A stretch of DNA of 64,000 nt from Halogranum rubrum (GCF_900114455.1 NZ_FOTC01000003.1:1-64000); one strand, 5' to 3'; counted from the stretch's first letter, positions 7,814 through 16,501 are shown. Notes: a model not told the origin generated them from the sequence alone. Numbers and translations are program-made.

Positions 7814-9172
7814 TCAATTTCTTTGAGCCCTTCGCATCCTCTCCAATGAGCTTTGATTGGGCCATTTGGATTGGTGTGAGCATTCCTTACACTCGTAATT
7901 GTGGACGGTAAACTCACCAGTCTCTCTAGTTCCGTACTTTCTCAGCTCTGTGCTCTCACAATTAGGACATACAATCTCGATTCGTGGGGCGGAACTATAC
8001 AGGCAATCGATTCCGAATTTGTCGGCGAAGTTGAACGGATTCATGCTCTGGTTTGAGCTTGAACTCTTTTTTGAGATCTCTTCGATAATCTCGTTTGCTT
8101 CCCTAAACACGGACTCATCAACAACTGCGAGCTCGGGACTATCTACCACTACTTTATCTCTCTCCACACGGTCCGTTTCGAGTTCCATCGTCGGTTTCCC
8201 GATGTGTAGTGGCTTTTTCAATCTCCGTTTCACTTGCCCGCCATCGAATGTAGGGATCTCGGGGTACTCCTCGCTGAGAATTTCACCGGTTGTGGAGTAT
8301 GTCTTTTCCTCAAGGAAGATCTCGTACATCCGCTTGACAACTTCAACTTGGTTTGAATCAGTCTCGATCCAATTGTCACCAGATTCGTGTTCAATCGCCT
8401 GGTAACCAATTGGAATATTGGGTCGAACAGACTGCCAACTTATCTTCTCCTCAAACTTACGCACCATGGTCTCAGTGGAACGAGTCACTCGCGCTTCCAT
8501 CGAGACCTGGGCCATGAGAGCCTCAAGAGTTGTGTTTATCAAATCGCTTATCTTCCCAGTAATGTCGACATTTTTCGTACCCATTATGAGCGTGATGTCG
8601 AACTTTGACTGTAGAAGGTAGACAAAATACAGCGTTTCAGCCGCGTTACGGCCGATTCGGCTGATTTCGTTCACATAGAGATGTGTGATTTTTCCTGTTT
8701 GGGCGAGCTCAAACACCTCCTTGATGCCTGAGCGGTCGAAGTCGGTGCCTGTCTCTCCATCCTCTGTTATTGGATCTCGGATTAATGTGACACCGTCCTC
8801 ACGTGCGCGTACAACGAGTTTCTTGACCTGTGTTTCCAGACTGTCGCCGTCTTTTGCCTGCTCTGCTGTGCTCACACGGGCATAGATAACTCCTCTTTTA
8901 CCGCTGTCTTCCACGGTAACGTTCTGAGCGTCGAGGTATTCCCGGGCAGACTCTTCTGACTCACTGGCACACTGTGTCTGACCATCCATTACTCGGTCAT
9001 TCACCGACTGTTCAACGACCGTTTCTGGCTCAGGCTCACACTGGTCATCAGACGGTTGAGACTCGACATCGCCCTCGCTACTTGCTTCATTTTTCTCTGA
9101 GTCGTCGTCGTATCTGTCGAAAGACGACTGATGCCCTTCTCCGAGTGTTGCTTGATGAGGACCGAACGCCAT
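7814..9172 (-). CDS. Large serine recombinase with C-terminal zinc ribbon
   Basis: From the ATG at 9172 the protein has 452 residues. After an acidic N-terminal extension of about 90 residues, the catalytic domain starts with GVIYARVSTAEQ (Ser101) and continues with the conserved YVNEISRIGRN. A recombinase DNA-binding domain follows (IPIGYQAIE, LKKPLHIGKP) and the last 60 residues carry CPNC and CKEC, a zinc ribbon. An ATG at 9340 is in frame but lies only a few bp from a TATA box (9343-9350), so it cannot be the usual start; the 56 codons it would add also look non-coding. A 170-bp region with repeated GTATGAT sequences precedes the gene. Confidence 0.8.
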   Translation of the reverse strand: MAFGPHQATLGEGHQSSFDRYDDDSEKNEASSEGDVESQPSDDQCEPEPETVVEQSVNDRVMDGQTQCASESEESAREYLDAQNVTVEDSGKRGVIYARVSTAEQAKDGDSLETQVKKLVVRAREDGVTLIRDPITEDGETGTDFDRSGIKEVFELAQTGKITHLYVNEISRIGRNAAETLYFVYLLQSKFDITLIMGTKNVDITGKISDLINTTLEALMAQVSMEARVTRSTETMVRKFEEKISWQSVRPNIPIGYQAIEHESGDNWIETDSNQVEVVKRMYEIFLEEKTYSTTGEILSEEYPEIPTFDGGQVKRRLKKPLHIGKPTMELETDRVERDKVVVDSPELAVVDESVFREANEIIEEISKKSSSSNQSMNPFNFADKFGIDCLYSSAPRIEIVCPNCESTELRKYGTRETGEFTVHNYECKECSHQSKWPNQSSLERMRRAQRN

Positions 9173-9216
9173 TAGCAACCACCTCCCGGGAAATTGCTCG
9201 TATGGTTTTGTGGAAG

Positions 9217-9350
9217 GTATGATCCCGGGAGCGTCTTGAACTCGTGTGGGATGTATGATTTCGGAGTGCGTTTTAAGCCATGGACAGACCTTTTCACCGG
9301 AGGTATGATACGTGCAGCGTACGCTGACCGAATCATACATCGGTTATATA
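9217..9350 (-). promoter_or_regulatory. Promoter region with GTATGAT repeats upstream of serine recombinase
   Basis: GTATGAT occurs at 9217-9223, 9253-9259 and 9303-9309 and inverted (ATCATAC) at 9332-9338. A strong minus-strand TATA element (TATATAAC) lies at 9343-9350, which predicts a transcript beginning near 9320 with a leader of about 150 nt. The repeats could be binding sites of the recombinase or of a repressor, or part of an att/res site. Confidence 0.45.
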
Positions 9351-9414
9351 CTCTGTCCAAATCGCCGTGGCTGTCGCTGTGAGGGGGGTGTGCGTACATA
9401 ATTATCTCCTGTAA

Positions 9415-10311
9415 TTAGTTACCGGAATTAGAGCTAATACTGTTGAGCAGATTCTCGTGCTCCTCACGAAGTTCGTCCTTGTCCATCTTCAGGTATCGAA
9501 CAGTGGAGCGAATATCACGATGACCCATCAGCTCCTTAATTTGGTAAATGTCCCCACCATTTCTCTGAATCCGGTTTGCGAAAGAGGCACGGAATCGATG
9601 AGTATACACATTCTCGATACCTGCCCGGTCACCAATTCGCTTGATGACCTGAAGAAGACCGTTCCGAGTGAGACGATTACCAGTTCGTGACTCGAACACC
9701 GGATCATCAGCATCCGCGTTTCGGACATTCCGATACCGCTCAAGTACTTCTGCGCACTCGTCAGAGAAAATCGCAGTGTACTCAGTGTGACCTTTCGCCT
9801 CAGTGATTTCAGCAGTCTTCTCATCAAGATCCACGTCACGGAATTCCAAATTCACTGCCGCCGAAGCTCGGACACCGGACGAGCTGAGAAACAAAACCAG
9901 AGCCTCGTCACGAAGCTTAGTAGTGTTCGTCACGAACATCTCAAGCTCTTCCTCAGAAAGCGGTTCGGGGTCTCCGCAGTGCCGTGGAAGGGAAGAGTAG
10001 TTCCCGAGTTCATCCATGCGCCCTGCGTGCTCAAAATAGTACTCAATCGCATTTTGCGTGTTGTTGATGTGGCTGTTCGAGTAACCTTCGTCAATCATCT
10101 CCTCTCGGAACTTCATCACGTGAACATCAGTAGGGGCGAGGGTCTCAACATCTTGGAGGAATGCCTTCGCCATTGTGACGTGCTGACTGACGGTTTTCGA
10201 TGAGAGGCTCTTCTTAACGCGCAGGAAGGTTTCAAAACCCTCCATGCTCTCCCGAAGACGCTCAGAAAACGACGTGGGCTCGTCTTCTTCAAGGGCAGTT
10301 ACGACACTCAT
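9415..10311 (-). CDS. Tyrosine recombinase / integrase (XerC/D-like)
   Basis: The 298-residue protein has a SAM-like core-binding domain (about 20-105, containing GYSNSHINNTQNAIEYYF) and a catalytic domain with the full active site: Arg148 (SGVRAS), His238 and Arg241 (THRFRAS), His264 (GHRDI) and the nucleophile Tyr273 (VRYLKM). It would act in integration or excision of the surrounding element. Its ATG overlaps the stop of a 55-residue gene upstream. A close relative lies at 19066-19893, sharing the YSNSH-NNT-NA-EYY tract. No tRNA is adjacent to this copy. Confidence 0.88.
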   Translation of the reverse strand: MSVVTALEEDEPTSFSERLRESMEGFETFLRVKKSLSSKTVSQHVTMAKAFLQDVETLAPTDVHVMKFREEMIDEGYSNSHINNTQNAIEYYFEHAGRMDELGNYSSLPRHCGDPEPLSEEELEMFVTNTTKLRDEALVLFLSSSGVRASAAVNLEFRDVDLDEKTAEITEAKGHTEYTAIFSDECAEVLERYRNVRNADADDPVFESRTGNRLTRNGLLQVIKRIGDRAGIENVYTHRFRASFANRIQRNGGDIYQIKELMGHRDIRSTVRYLKMDKDELREEHENLLNSISSNSGN

Positions 10312-10475
10312 TGGCTCTCCTCCAATTCTTCAAGACACGTATCGGGTACCAGCATCGGAAGTTCGTGCACTCGCTCCAGTTCGGTGGCCAACACTTGCTG
10401 GCTCGGAACGTGAGCGCGGTCATTCTGGCTGTCAGATCGGTGCCGGTCGATGGTTTGAGTTTGGGTTTCACTCAT
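10308..10475 (-). CDS. Small integrase-coupled protein, 55 residues
   Basis: A minus-strand frame from ATG 10475 to TGA 10308-10310 encodes a 55-residue hydrophilic peptide beginning MSETQTQTIDRHRSD and ending CLEELEESQ. The stop overlaps the integrase start (ATGA), which is the coupling usual for haloarchaeal operons, and the composition is acidic and protein-like. The C-terminal half (QQVLATELERVHELPMLV) could form one or two amphipathic helices. A role as excisionase or integrase partner is possible from position alone. A TATA-like TATATCC abuts the ATG, so the real promoter is probably further upstream (10550-10600). Confidence 0.6.
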   Translation of the reverse strand: MSETQTQTIDRHRSDSQNDRAHVPSQQVLATELERVHELPMLVPDTCLEELEESQ

Positions 10476-10693
10476 GGATATATGGTTCTCTATTAGCGCA
10501 AGCGACGTCGGAATCTCCTTTCCGGCGGGCGTCCTTCGTCGCTGCGTACCTCAGGATTCACGCAATTAATAGATAAGCGTTTATGGGTCCCAGAAGTCCT
10601 CTATCCCCTAAATTGGCATAAAGAAATATATAGCAAGAACAGCGGTGGTTGCTGTGTGGTATCAAACAACGCAGTACCGAACTCAGTGACTGA

Positions 10694-10885
10694 GTCAGCC
10701 ACAGTAATCTCGTTCATGAGGTTACGATTGAGACGCTCGGTGAGCAGGGTGAGGCTATCGCGAAGGTTGAACGCGGTTACGTCATCATTATCGACGGCAG
10801 CCAGCCTGGCAAAACGGTTGAAGTGGACATTCATGCGGTTCGTGAGAACGTCGTCTTCGCCGAGATTGTTGCATCTGAGTCGTAG
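10694..10885 (+). pseudogene. TRAM-domain protein remnant
   Basis: A plus-strand frame without any ATG, GTG or TTG at its 5' end encodes EVTIETLGEQGEAIAKVERG, then YVIIIDGSQPGKTVEVDIHA and VRENVVFAEIV, ending at TAG 10883-10885. This is a clear TRAM RNA-binding domain (the same domain as in haloarchaeal small TRAM proteins). An in-frame TGA at 10691 cuts it from upstream sequence, so the N-terminal part is missing or frameshifted. Neither alternative frame (10601-10978 minus, 10656-10994 plus) looks like a protein. Confidence 0.6.
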
Positions 10886-11056
10886 CGGATTCGGTTTAGA
10901 CTTTTTCTGGTGCTGGTCGCAGACACACTCTGAATCAACACTACTGTCTGCCTTCTCCAATACATCCGTACACATCAATCAGTTTGTATCCTAATAGCCC
11001 TCAATTATATTAATATTTTTGAACAAAGCTATATTTTGTATGTAAGGACGGAAAAT

Positions 11057-11875
11057 CTAATTTCTATCTATAATCTTATCAATCTGCTTGACAGCATCAT
11101 CAGTAAATCCTATGAATTCTATATTAAACTGGTCTTCAAACCACCCTCGGTTGTTCTCAATTATTCTGATAATATTGATTCCTGCCTCTTCAGCTAATCC
11201 TCCAGCAAGGTGTATAATCATTTTCCTGTCTGTCTTTGAGGAAAATGCCTTTACTTCAACCTCATCAGAGAGGGCCTCTGGGGTGATTTGTTTCACAAGC
11301 GCAAGCACTGCCATCCGACCAGTCCAGTTTTCTTCTATATCACCCTCTTCGTCATCAAATCTACCTAGATGATCTGGTGGTTCCCCAGCACCTTCCAATA
11401 CAGAGGTCGATGGCCATTCGGTATCATCCTCGTCAGGGTCAGGAAGAATATCAGGATCGAATAATCGGATTTCATCTTCAGAGATTGATTCTGGAAATGG
11501 GAACCGATCTTCACCGAATGCTTGAATGATATTCCCTGCTGCAAGTGCAGGTCTCAATATGTTAATATCGCATCGCTTATTCCACATTGCAATACCTGCA
11601 AGAAGATCTTCTCCTGATTCTGCACGTGCAACTTCCTTCTGGAAGAGCTCTGCCTGTTGTAGTGCATTGTTCTTAATAGATTCCTCTACCTCTTCCTCAC
11701 CTAACCGGCTCATTCCGATCTCCGAAGACTGAGTGTCAGAACGCAGATAACCCTCCTGGAACATCTCGCACACAAAGTCGGCGGCCTCGCCTTTTGAGGT
11801 CTCTTCATACTTGTTCGCTAATTTCTGAAGCATTTCCTCCCGAGAAACCCAATCAGTATTTCTGTCTTCGTCCAC
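11057..11875 (-). CDS. Hypothetical acidic protein, AT-rich gene
   Basis: The 272-residue product is soluble and very acidic. The N-terminal 80 residues are helical and resemble a winged-helix-like or helical bundle region (SREEMLQKLANKYEETSKGE). The C-terminal 80 residues (MIIHLAGGLAEEAGINIIRII) look like an alpha/beta fold. I recognise no family. Base composition is markedly lower in GC than the core genes to the right, suggesting recent transfer. It is divergent from the membrane protein at 11959, with an 83-bp shared promoter region; the two could form a functional pair. Confidence 0.65.
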   Translation of the reverse strand: MDEDRNTDWVSREEMLQKLANKYEETSKGEAADFVCEMFQEGYLRSDTQSSEIGMSRLGEEEVEESIKNNALQQAELFQKEVARAESGEDLLAGIAMWNKRCDINILRPALAAGNIIQAFGEDRFPFPESISEDEIRLFDPDILPDPDEDDTEWPSTSVLEGAGEPPDHLGRFDDEEGDIEENWTGRMAVLALVKQITPEALSDEVEVKAFSSKTDRKMIIHLAGGLAEEAGINIIRIIENNRGWFEDQFNIEFIGFTDDAVKQIDKIIDRN

Positions 11876-11958
11876 GAACTATGTATCAACTGAGAATGGT
11901 TAATGGTTGCTCCTGTGTAGTAATTAAAGCACAAGTATTGCGGCAGGATTATTAGTAG

Positions 11959-12708
11959 ATGAGGTTATATGACTCTCTCTCCGCTACATTCAATAACAAA
12001 AATGTCCAGATACTATTCTTAGCATTAGTGGTATTTACGTGGTCGTTTGGTCTAATAACCATCATTTCATTGGGCATATCAGATGAGAATTTCCTCAATA
12101 CGACAAGCTCCTTTGCAAATGTGGTCATTTCAGCAGCTCTAGCATATCTATACACCAAAATGATGAGTGTTCAAAACAAACAAGCATCGATACAAGGCAC
12201 CCAAACAGAATTGCTGAGAGCAAATCACGCACCGTCTATCGATATTTGTTCTGTTAATATTGTAAATAACAACGAAATACAAGTTGAGCTATCAAACTTC
12301 GGTAACGGGATTGCACAGGATCTTCAAACAGAAACCGAAGTAGAGTATTCCGCTGATTGGTGTATTATGAACGTAGGATATAGTAGTTTGAAATTGTCAG
12401 ATGATGATATTAATGATGAGCGAGATATATTACAACCTGGTGAAAGATGCCTACCGTATAAGGGGAACGTGGTTGTGAAATTCTACGATAAAGAAGAAGA
12501 TAGAGAACAGAAGATGACTATATCTGGATTTTTCAGAGAGGTTGCTAGGCACGATGGGGAATCTAAAATGTCTATAAGGGTAAATGTATACTACGAAAAT
12601 ATCATGGGCAACTCTGATTGCGATGAGGCATTTGTATCGACAGATTTGGTTATTGATGAAGAGACCGAATTTGGCGCTATTTCTAAAGATGTGGAACTAG
12701 AATTCTAA
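11959..12708 (+). CDS. Membrane-anchored hypothetical protein, AT-rich gene
   Basis: The 249-residue product has two N-terminal transmembrane helices (about 17-39 and 48-68) followed by a short coiled segment (MMSVQNKQASIQGTQTELLR) and a soluble beta-rich domain of 170 residues. The topology, with two helices, a linker and a cytoplasmic beta domain, is common in membrane-tethered sensors of unknown ligand. A TATA-like AATTAAAG (11920-11927) lies at the expected distance from the ATG. Low GC and divergent arrangement with the 11057-11875 gene suggest both arrived together. I do not recognise the family. Confidence 0.65.
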   Translation: MRLYDSLSATFNNKNVQILFLALVVFTWSFGLITIISLGISDENFLNTTSSFANVVISAALAYLYTKMMSVQNKQASIQGTQTELLRANHAPSIDICSVNIVNNNEIQVELSNFGNGIAQDLQTETEVEYSADWCIMNVGYSSLKLSDDDINDERDILQPGERCLPYKGNVVVKFYDKEEDREQKMTISGFFREVARHDGESKMSIRVNVYYENIMGNSDCDEAFVSTDLVIDEETEFGAISKDVELEF

Positions 12709-12977
12709 GCATGAAATGAAAAAATCCATAAACAACGATGTAAGAGACAAACTCGCTTGAACGATCAGCCAGTGAAAGGTAACGGACGCGCTAAATCACC
12801 AAGCGGCCAATCGGTAATTGTAGTTATGCGACTTGGAGTGAGACTCTTCGTACTCAGTATGGACATGAGACCGCTGTATTCAATAGCTACTCGCACCCAA
12901 CCGATCTCTCTGAGAGTGCTGGCAAGTTAACAAGCCACCCAAAATTATAAGTTTGTAAGTGAATAAGGCAAGAGTGG

Positions 12978-13376
12978 ATGACTGATCAAGAAGGAAAATT
13001 AAGCGATCTACTTGTCGACGAAGAGGAACTAAACGAAGAATTGCTCTTTGAAATACTGTCTGACTACATCCGAATCGGTAGTGAGAGCGGTAATCTGGTT
13101 ACTCAGCCTGCGTTTCGAGATCTCGACTCGAAACAGAAGGTACTAGTTGTTCTACTGGCACGGAAGGCGTGTACTGCACTCAACTTAGCCGACTCGGAGT
13201 GGATGACACCGACGGAGATCAGTGGCGAGAGTGGAGTAAAGAAAGGAACAGTATATCCGACAGTCAGAAAGCTCGCCGAGGATCTCAACATAGCAGAATC
13301 GGATGACGGGAATTACTGCATCCCGACGCATAATCTGGATAAAGCACGTAGCCTTATTCGAGGAGATTATCAATGA
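12978..13376 (+). CDS. Small winged-helix protein, paralogue 1
   Basis: The 132-residue product has an N-terminal part (LSDLLVDEEELNEELLFEIL, then IRIGSESGNLV), a hydrophobic helix (KQKVLVVLLARKACTAL) and a winged-helix core (TPTEISGESGVKKGTVYPTV). The same layout recurs at 13373, 13844 and 17442 (minus). In the helix-turn-helix, SGVKKGTVYPTVRKL aligns well with SGVAEGTVKPTVRDL of the 13844 gene. A TATA-like ATTATAAG (12943-12950) precedes it. The gene overlaps the next by 4 bp. DNA binding is inferred from the motif; targets are unknown. Confidence 0.7.
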   Translation: MTDQEGKLSDLLVDEEELNEELLFEILSDYIRIGSESGNLVTQPAFRDLDSKQKVLVVLLARKACTALNLADSEWMTPTEISGESGVKKGTVYPTVRKLAEDLNIAESDDGNYCIPTHNLDKARSLIRGDYQ

Positions 13377-13774
13377 CACTTGAAGACAAAATACAGAACC
13401 GTCTTGTCGCCGACACGGAATCGATTCTTGAAGATAACTTGGATCGCGTAGAGAAACTCTTCCAGTTCCATTCTGACGGTACAATAGATATTCAGCCACA
13501 ATATCGGGATATCACGCCTCAGAACCGAATCATGATTTATTTCACCGCTCAAAGATTTGCTAAAGAAGGAAATATTTCGGATACAGACACTTTAGATACG
13601 GATTTCTTCTACGAGCGCTTCGATAGAGGAGAACGAACTATACGCAACGATTTACAGGCTCTTCGAGAGTCCGGCTTCATTAGCAAAGATGGGCGTAGCA
13701 GTCATCGAATTGTCGTTGAGAACCTTCCAAAAGTGCTTACTCAGATCGAAGAAGACGTGAGCACAAACGATTAA
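13373..13774 (+). CDS. Small winged-helix protein, paralogue 2
   Basis: The 133-residue product shares the layout of its upstream neighbour: an N-terminal helix pair, a GTIDIQPQYRD segment matching the GNLVTQPAFRD position of paralogue 1, the central helix (PQNRIMIYFTAQRFAKEGN) and a DNA-binding-like helix (RGERTIRNDLQALRESGFI). Similarity is weaker than between paralogues 1 and 3. Its start overlaps the stop of paralogue 1 (ATGA), so they are one operon. Confidence 0.65.
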   Translation: MTLEDKIQNRLVADTESILEDNLDRVEKLFQFHSDGTIDIQPQYRDITPQNRIMIYFTAQRFAKEGNISDTDTLDTDFFYERFDRGERTIRNDLQALRESGFISKDGRSSHRIVVENLPKVLTQIEEDVSTND

Positions 13775-13843
13775 GATCGAGCTCATGCATGCCTTGTACT
13801 GTAGGACAAAATTGGAGATATAAATAAGGCTGAATTTCATTTC

Positions 13844-14242
13844 ATGGAAAACAAAGAACCCGACAATCCGTTAGATGAGGTATTTGTTGATGAGACCACA
13901 ATCGACGAAAAACGAGTTGCGTCGATACTGAACAATTACGCCCAGATTGGAGAAAATTCCGGGCGTTTGATTCCGAATTCGGAGTATGACGCTCTTACAG
14001 CAAAAGATAAGATACTGGTGACGCTTGTGGCTGAACGAGCCAAGCTGATTCGGGAAGAAGTCGAATCAGCATCTCTTGGACCATCCGCAATCAGCAATGC
14101 CAGTGGTGTCGCCGAAGGGACCGTCAAACCCACTGTGCGAGACCTTGCAGAAGATGGCTTAATTCGTGACGACGAAGATGGATACAGTGTTGAACCCTCG
14201 AAACTGAGACTTGTCGAAAACCGACTCGAAAACGATGAGTGA
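13844..14242 (+). CDS. Small winged-helix protein, paralogue 3
   Basis: This 132-residue protein aligns along its whole length with the 12978 gene: LDEVFVDETTIDEKRVASIL, IGENSGRLIPNSEYDAL, KDKILVTLVAERAKLI, then the helix-turn-helix NASGVAEGTVKPTVRDLAED. It has its own promoter-like TATAAATAAGG (13819-13829) and overlaps the following gene by 8 bp. It is probably a DNA-binding regulator or a structural nucleoid-like component of the element. Confidence 0.7.
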   Translation: MENKEPDNPLDEVFVDETTIDEKRVASILNNYAQIGENSGRLIPNSEYDALTAKDKILVTLVAERAKLIREEVESASLGPSAISNASGVAEGTVKPTVRDLAEDGLIRDDEDGYSVEPSKLRLVENRLENDE

Positions 14243-14648
14243 GAGTACAGAAGACCTTCGCAGCCAAGTCGAAGAGCTTGAGTCTCGAGTCGAGAAACTT
14301 GAAGAGCTCGCTAAGGAGGGGAACCTCCGAGACGATACGCCCGCGATGCGGGAATATGTTGAAGCAGCGAATCCTAACTCGCATGTTGAACGGGCAGTCG
14401 TCATCGGACATTTCCTTGAGCGATACGGTGGGGAGTCTTCCTTCAACACAAATGATGTCTCGGGAGGCTACGAGACTTGTCGTGTTCCGACCGCATCTAA
14501 CATGAGTGACGTGTTACTACGTGCTGAAGAACGAGGCCTGATTATGGTAGTCGACTCAGAGAGTCAGCAGAAGGAATGGAGAGTAACTGCCGAAGGAGAA
14601 AGATTCGTTGAGGACCTTCGTCAGAGCAATCAAGCTACCGAGAGCTAA
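14235..14648 (+). CDS. Coiled-coil plus winged-helix-like hypothetical protein
   Basis: I start it at ATG 14235, which overlaps the end of paralogue 3; an upstream ATG at 14211 is less likely. The first 35 residues form a leucine-rich coiled coil (LRSQVEELESRVEKLEELAK), and the rest resembles a winged helix (VERAVVIGHFLERYG, VLLRAEERGLIMVVDSE, KEWRVTAEGERFV). The product is 137 residues. The stop is immediately adjacent to the stop of the convergent HerA-like gene. The function is unknown, but coupling to the wHTH paralogue suggests they work together. Confidence 0.65.
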   Translation: MSESTEDLRSQVEELESRVEKLEELAKEGNLRDDTPAMREYVEAANPNSHVERAVVIGHFLERYGGESSFNTNDVSGGYETCRVPTASNMSDVLLRAEERGLIMVVDSESQQKEWRVTAEGERFVEDLRQSNQATES

Positions 14649-16376
14649 TCACACACCCACTAACTCTTCTGCTTCTTCCCGTCGTCGAGAACGTTTTCGG
14701 ATTTCGCTGATATCATCGATAGCTAAGTCAACGTAGGTCCGGCTACTGCGGGTCTCTTTTTTAACTACGTCTTCGGCAGCAAGAGCATTTACGGCGCTGC
14801 CGACATGGCTAGTCGTACTAATGTTGAGATGGTCTGCAATGTCTTCGTATGTCACAGGTTCACCATGCTCAATAATACACCCTATAGTTCCATCAACATA
14901 TCTGGGTGATGAGGCGCTCTCCTTTGCAATCTCAATCGCGTCCCTCACTGCATCGTTCGAAATGAACTCACGGTATGTTTGTATTTCTTCAGATGGTTGA
15001 TCTGCGTCGTAATTGCTTGCTCGGGTGGCAGCGAGCTCCGATTCCAGTTCGTCAATTCGCTCACGAAGCCGTTCTGCGTTGTCTGCGTTAGGTTCAATCC
15101 CAAGGGCATCTCCGAGTCGTTGGTACGCCTCAGTTGCCTCATTGACATTCGCTTCAAACTGCTTGAACTGGTATGAAGCTTCAACTTCTTCGTTTAACGT
15201 TGAGATTCGCTCTTCGAGTTCTTTGTTCTTACTTCGAAGCCGTTCATTCTCGGTGCGAAGTTTTCGGATAGTCTCATTCTTTTCCTCTCGAAGCTCCTCC
15301 AATGTCGCTTTGACATCACCACCTGTACTCGTGTCTACCTGTGCTAGAGCCTCACTGAACTGGTCTGCAAGTTTTGTGACGTCTTGTGCTTGCTCCAACT
15401 CTGACCGAAGTTCCTCGATTTGGTCATCCCGTTGTTCAAGCTTCTGCTCAAGCTGAGCAACCCGATCTCGGCGTTTCTGTTCGCGTTTAGAGATGGCCTC
15501 CAACTCATCAACGATGTCCCCACTTACTGACTTGAGATTCGGGCGCTCAATATCGTTGAGCCCCGGTGTTGCACCTGCGTCAAAAGTCGACTTTCGCTTG
15601 AACTGAACCCGCTTGATGAAGTCATTCCAGTCTGTCATGAGGAATGCTTCACCGTCGTCAAGCTCTTGGACAGTGTCCGCATAGTCACTGCCGAGAACAC
15701 GTCTGACGGCAGCAGTATCGTTGTCCCAAGTCAGCCGATGCCACACCAGCCAGTCACACTGTGTGATAAAATCTTTCTTAACGTCTGCGGGGCGTTGACT
15801 CAACCCACACAATCCTAATCCATGTTTCCGGCCTCTTTTCGCGACTTTAATCAACATTTGTCCGCACTCATTGAGACCTCCACCTTCCGGGATGTACTCG
15901 TGGATCTCTTCAACGAGCATCAGGAACGGCTTCTTACGCTTCTTTTCGAGAGCGAATAGTCGCTGTGCGACGCCTCGTATGAGGTTCTCGGCAACAGAGC
16001 TATCAAGATAACCAGAGACGTCAAGAATGATCGGCACGTTCTCATCGAGAGCCAATTCGGCGATTTTGGCGGCATGTTCCTCGCTGACCTGCAGGTCACA
16101 CTCTTCATCCGCACCGACATGGAGCATCTCATACTGTTCCTTGAGACCGTAGTACTCTCCATCAACATCAACAATCAGTAGAGGGAAACCCTGTTCGAGG
16201 AGTTCCTCTGCGATAACGCTTGCAGAGTTGGATTTACCTGCACCGGATTTGCCAGTAATAAATCCTCTCCCCGTTAGCACCTCAACAACTGGGAGAGAGG
16301 TGCCATCCTGGGAGATAGTCAATGTCCGTTCTTCCCCAGGGGGCGGTGTGTCGTTTCCACCGGTGTCCATACTCAT
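14649..16376 (-). CDS. HerA/DUF87-type ATPase with coiled coil and C-terminal winged helix
   Basis: The 575-residue protein has the Walker A motif GKSGAGKSN (residues 42-50), a DGEYYG loop (72-77) typical of HerA/VirB4-like pumps, Walker B FLMLVEEIHEY (151-161) and the SQRPADV sensor (193-199). Residues about 295-430 are a long heptad coiled coil and the last 90 residues contain a winged helix (TYEDIADHLNISTTSHVGSA). HerA-type ATPases move DNA or partner with nucleases. No nuclease gene is adjacent; the nearest is the Cas4-like gene at 4973. It has its own promoter (16419-16436) and stands beside an operon of wHTH proteins. Confidence 0.82.
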   Translation of the reverse strand: MSMDTGGNDTPPPGEERTLTISQDGTSLPVVEVLTGRGFITGKSGAGKSNSASVIAEELLEQGFPLLIVDVDGEYYGLKEQYEMLHVGADEECDLQVSEEHAAKIAELALDENVPIILDVSGYLDSSVAENLIRGVAQRLFALEKKRKKPFLMLVEEIHEYIPEGGGLNECGQMLIKVAKRGRKHGLGLCGLSQRPADVKKDFITQCDWLVWHRLTWDNDTAAVRRVLGSDYADTVQELDDGEAFLMTDWNDFIKRVQFKRKSTFDAGATPGLNDIERPNLKSVSGDIVDELEAISKREQKRRDRVAQLEQKLEQRDDQIEELRSELEQAQDVTKLADQFSEALAQVDTSTGGDVKATLEELREEKNETIRKLRTENERLRSKNKELEERISTLNEEVEASYQFKQFEANVNEATEAYQRLGDALGIEPNADNAERLRERIDELESELAATRASNYDADQPSEEIQTYREFISNDAVRDAIEIAKESASSPRYVDGTIGCIIEHGEPVTYEDIADHLNISTTSHVGSAVNALAAEDVVKKETRSSRTYVDLAIDDISEIRKRSRRREEAEELVGV

Positions 16377-16418
16377 AACTGCATCCTCATATGTTCTCGA
16401 GTGCTAAAAATGTATCTG

Positions 16419-16436
16419 ATGTTTAACATTTTATAA
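16419..16436 (-). promoter_or_regulatory. TATA box and short palindrome upstream of the HerA-like gene
   Basis: On the minus strand CTTATAAAATG (about 16426-16436) is a good archaeal TATA element. It overlaps the 11-bp palindrome ATGTTTAACAT (16419-16429), a position where a bound repressor would block TBP/TFB. Confidence 0.45.
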
Positions 16437-16501
16437 GTTCATCACATATCCCGTCTTTTTCTCCTTAGTATCAGTTTCCATGTATTTTGTGGACGAGTAA
16501 G

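Noticed and set aside
10601-10978. A 125-codon minus-strand frame and a 112-codon plus-strand frame
   Set aside because: Both are in other frames over the TRAM remnant and have improbable composition; the TRAM frame is clearly protein-like.
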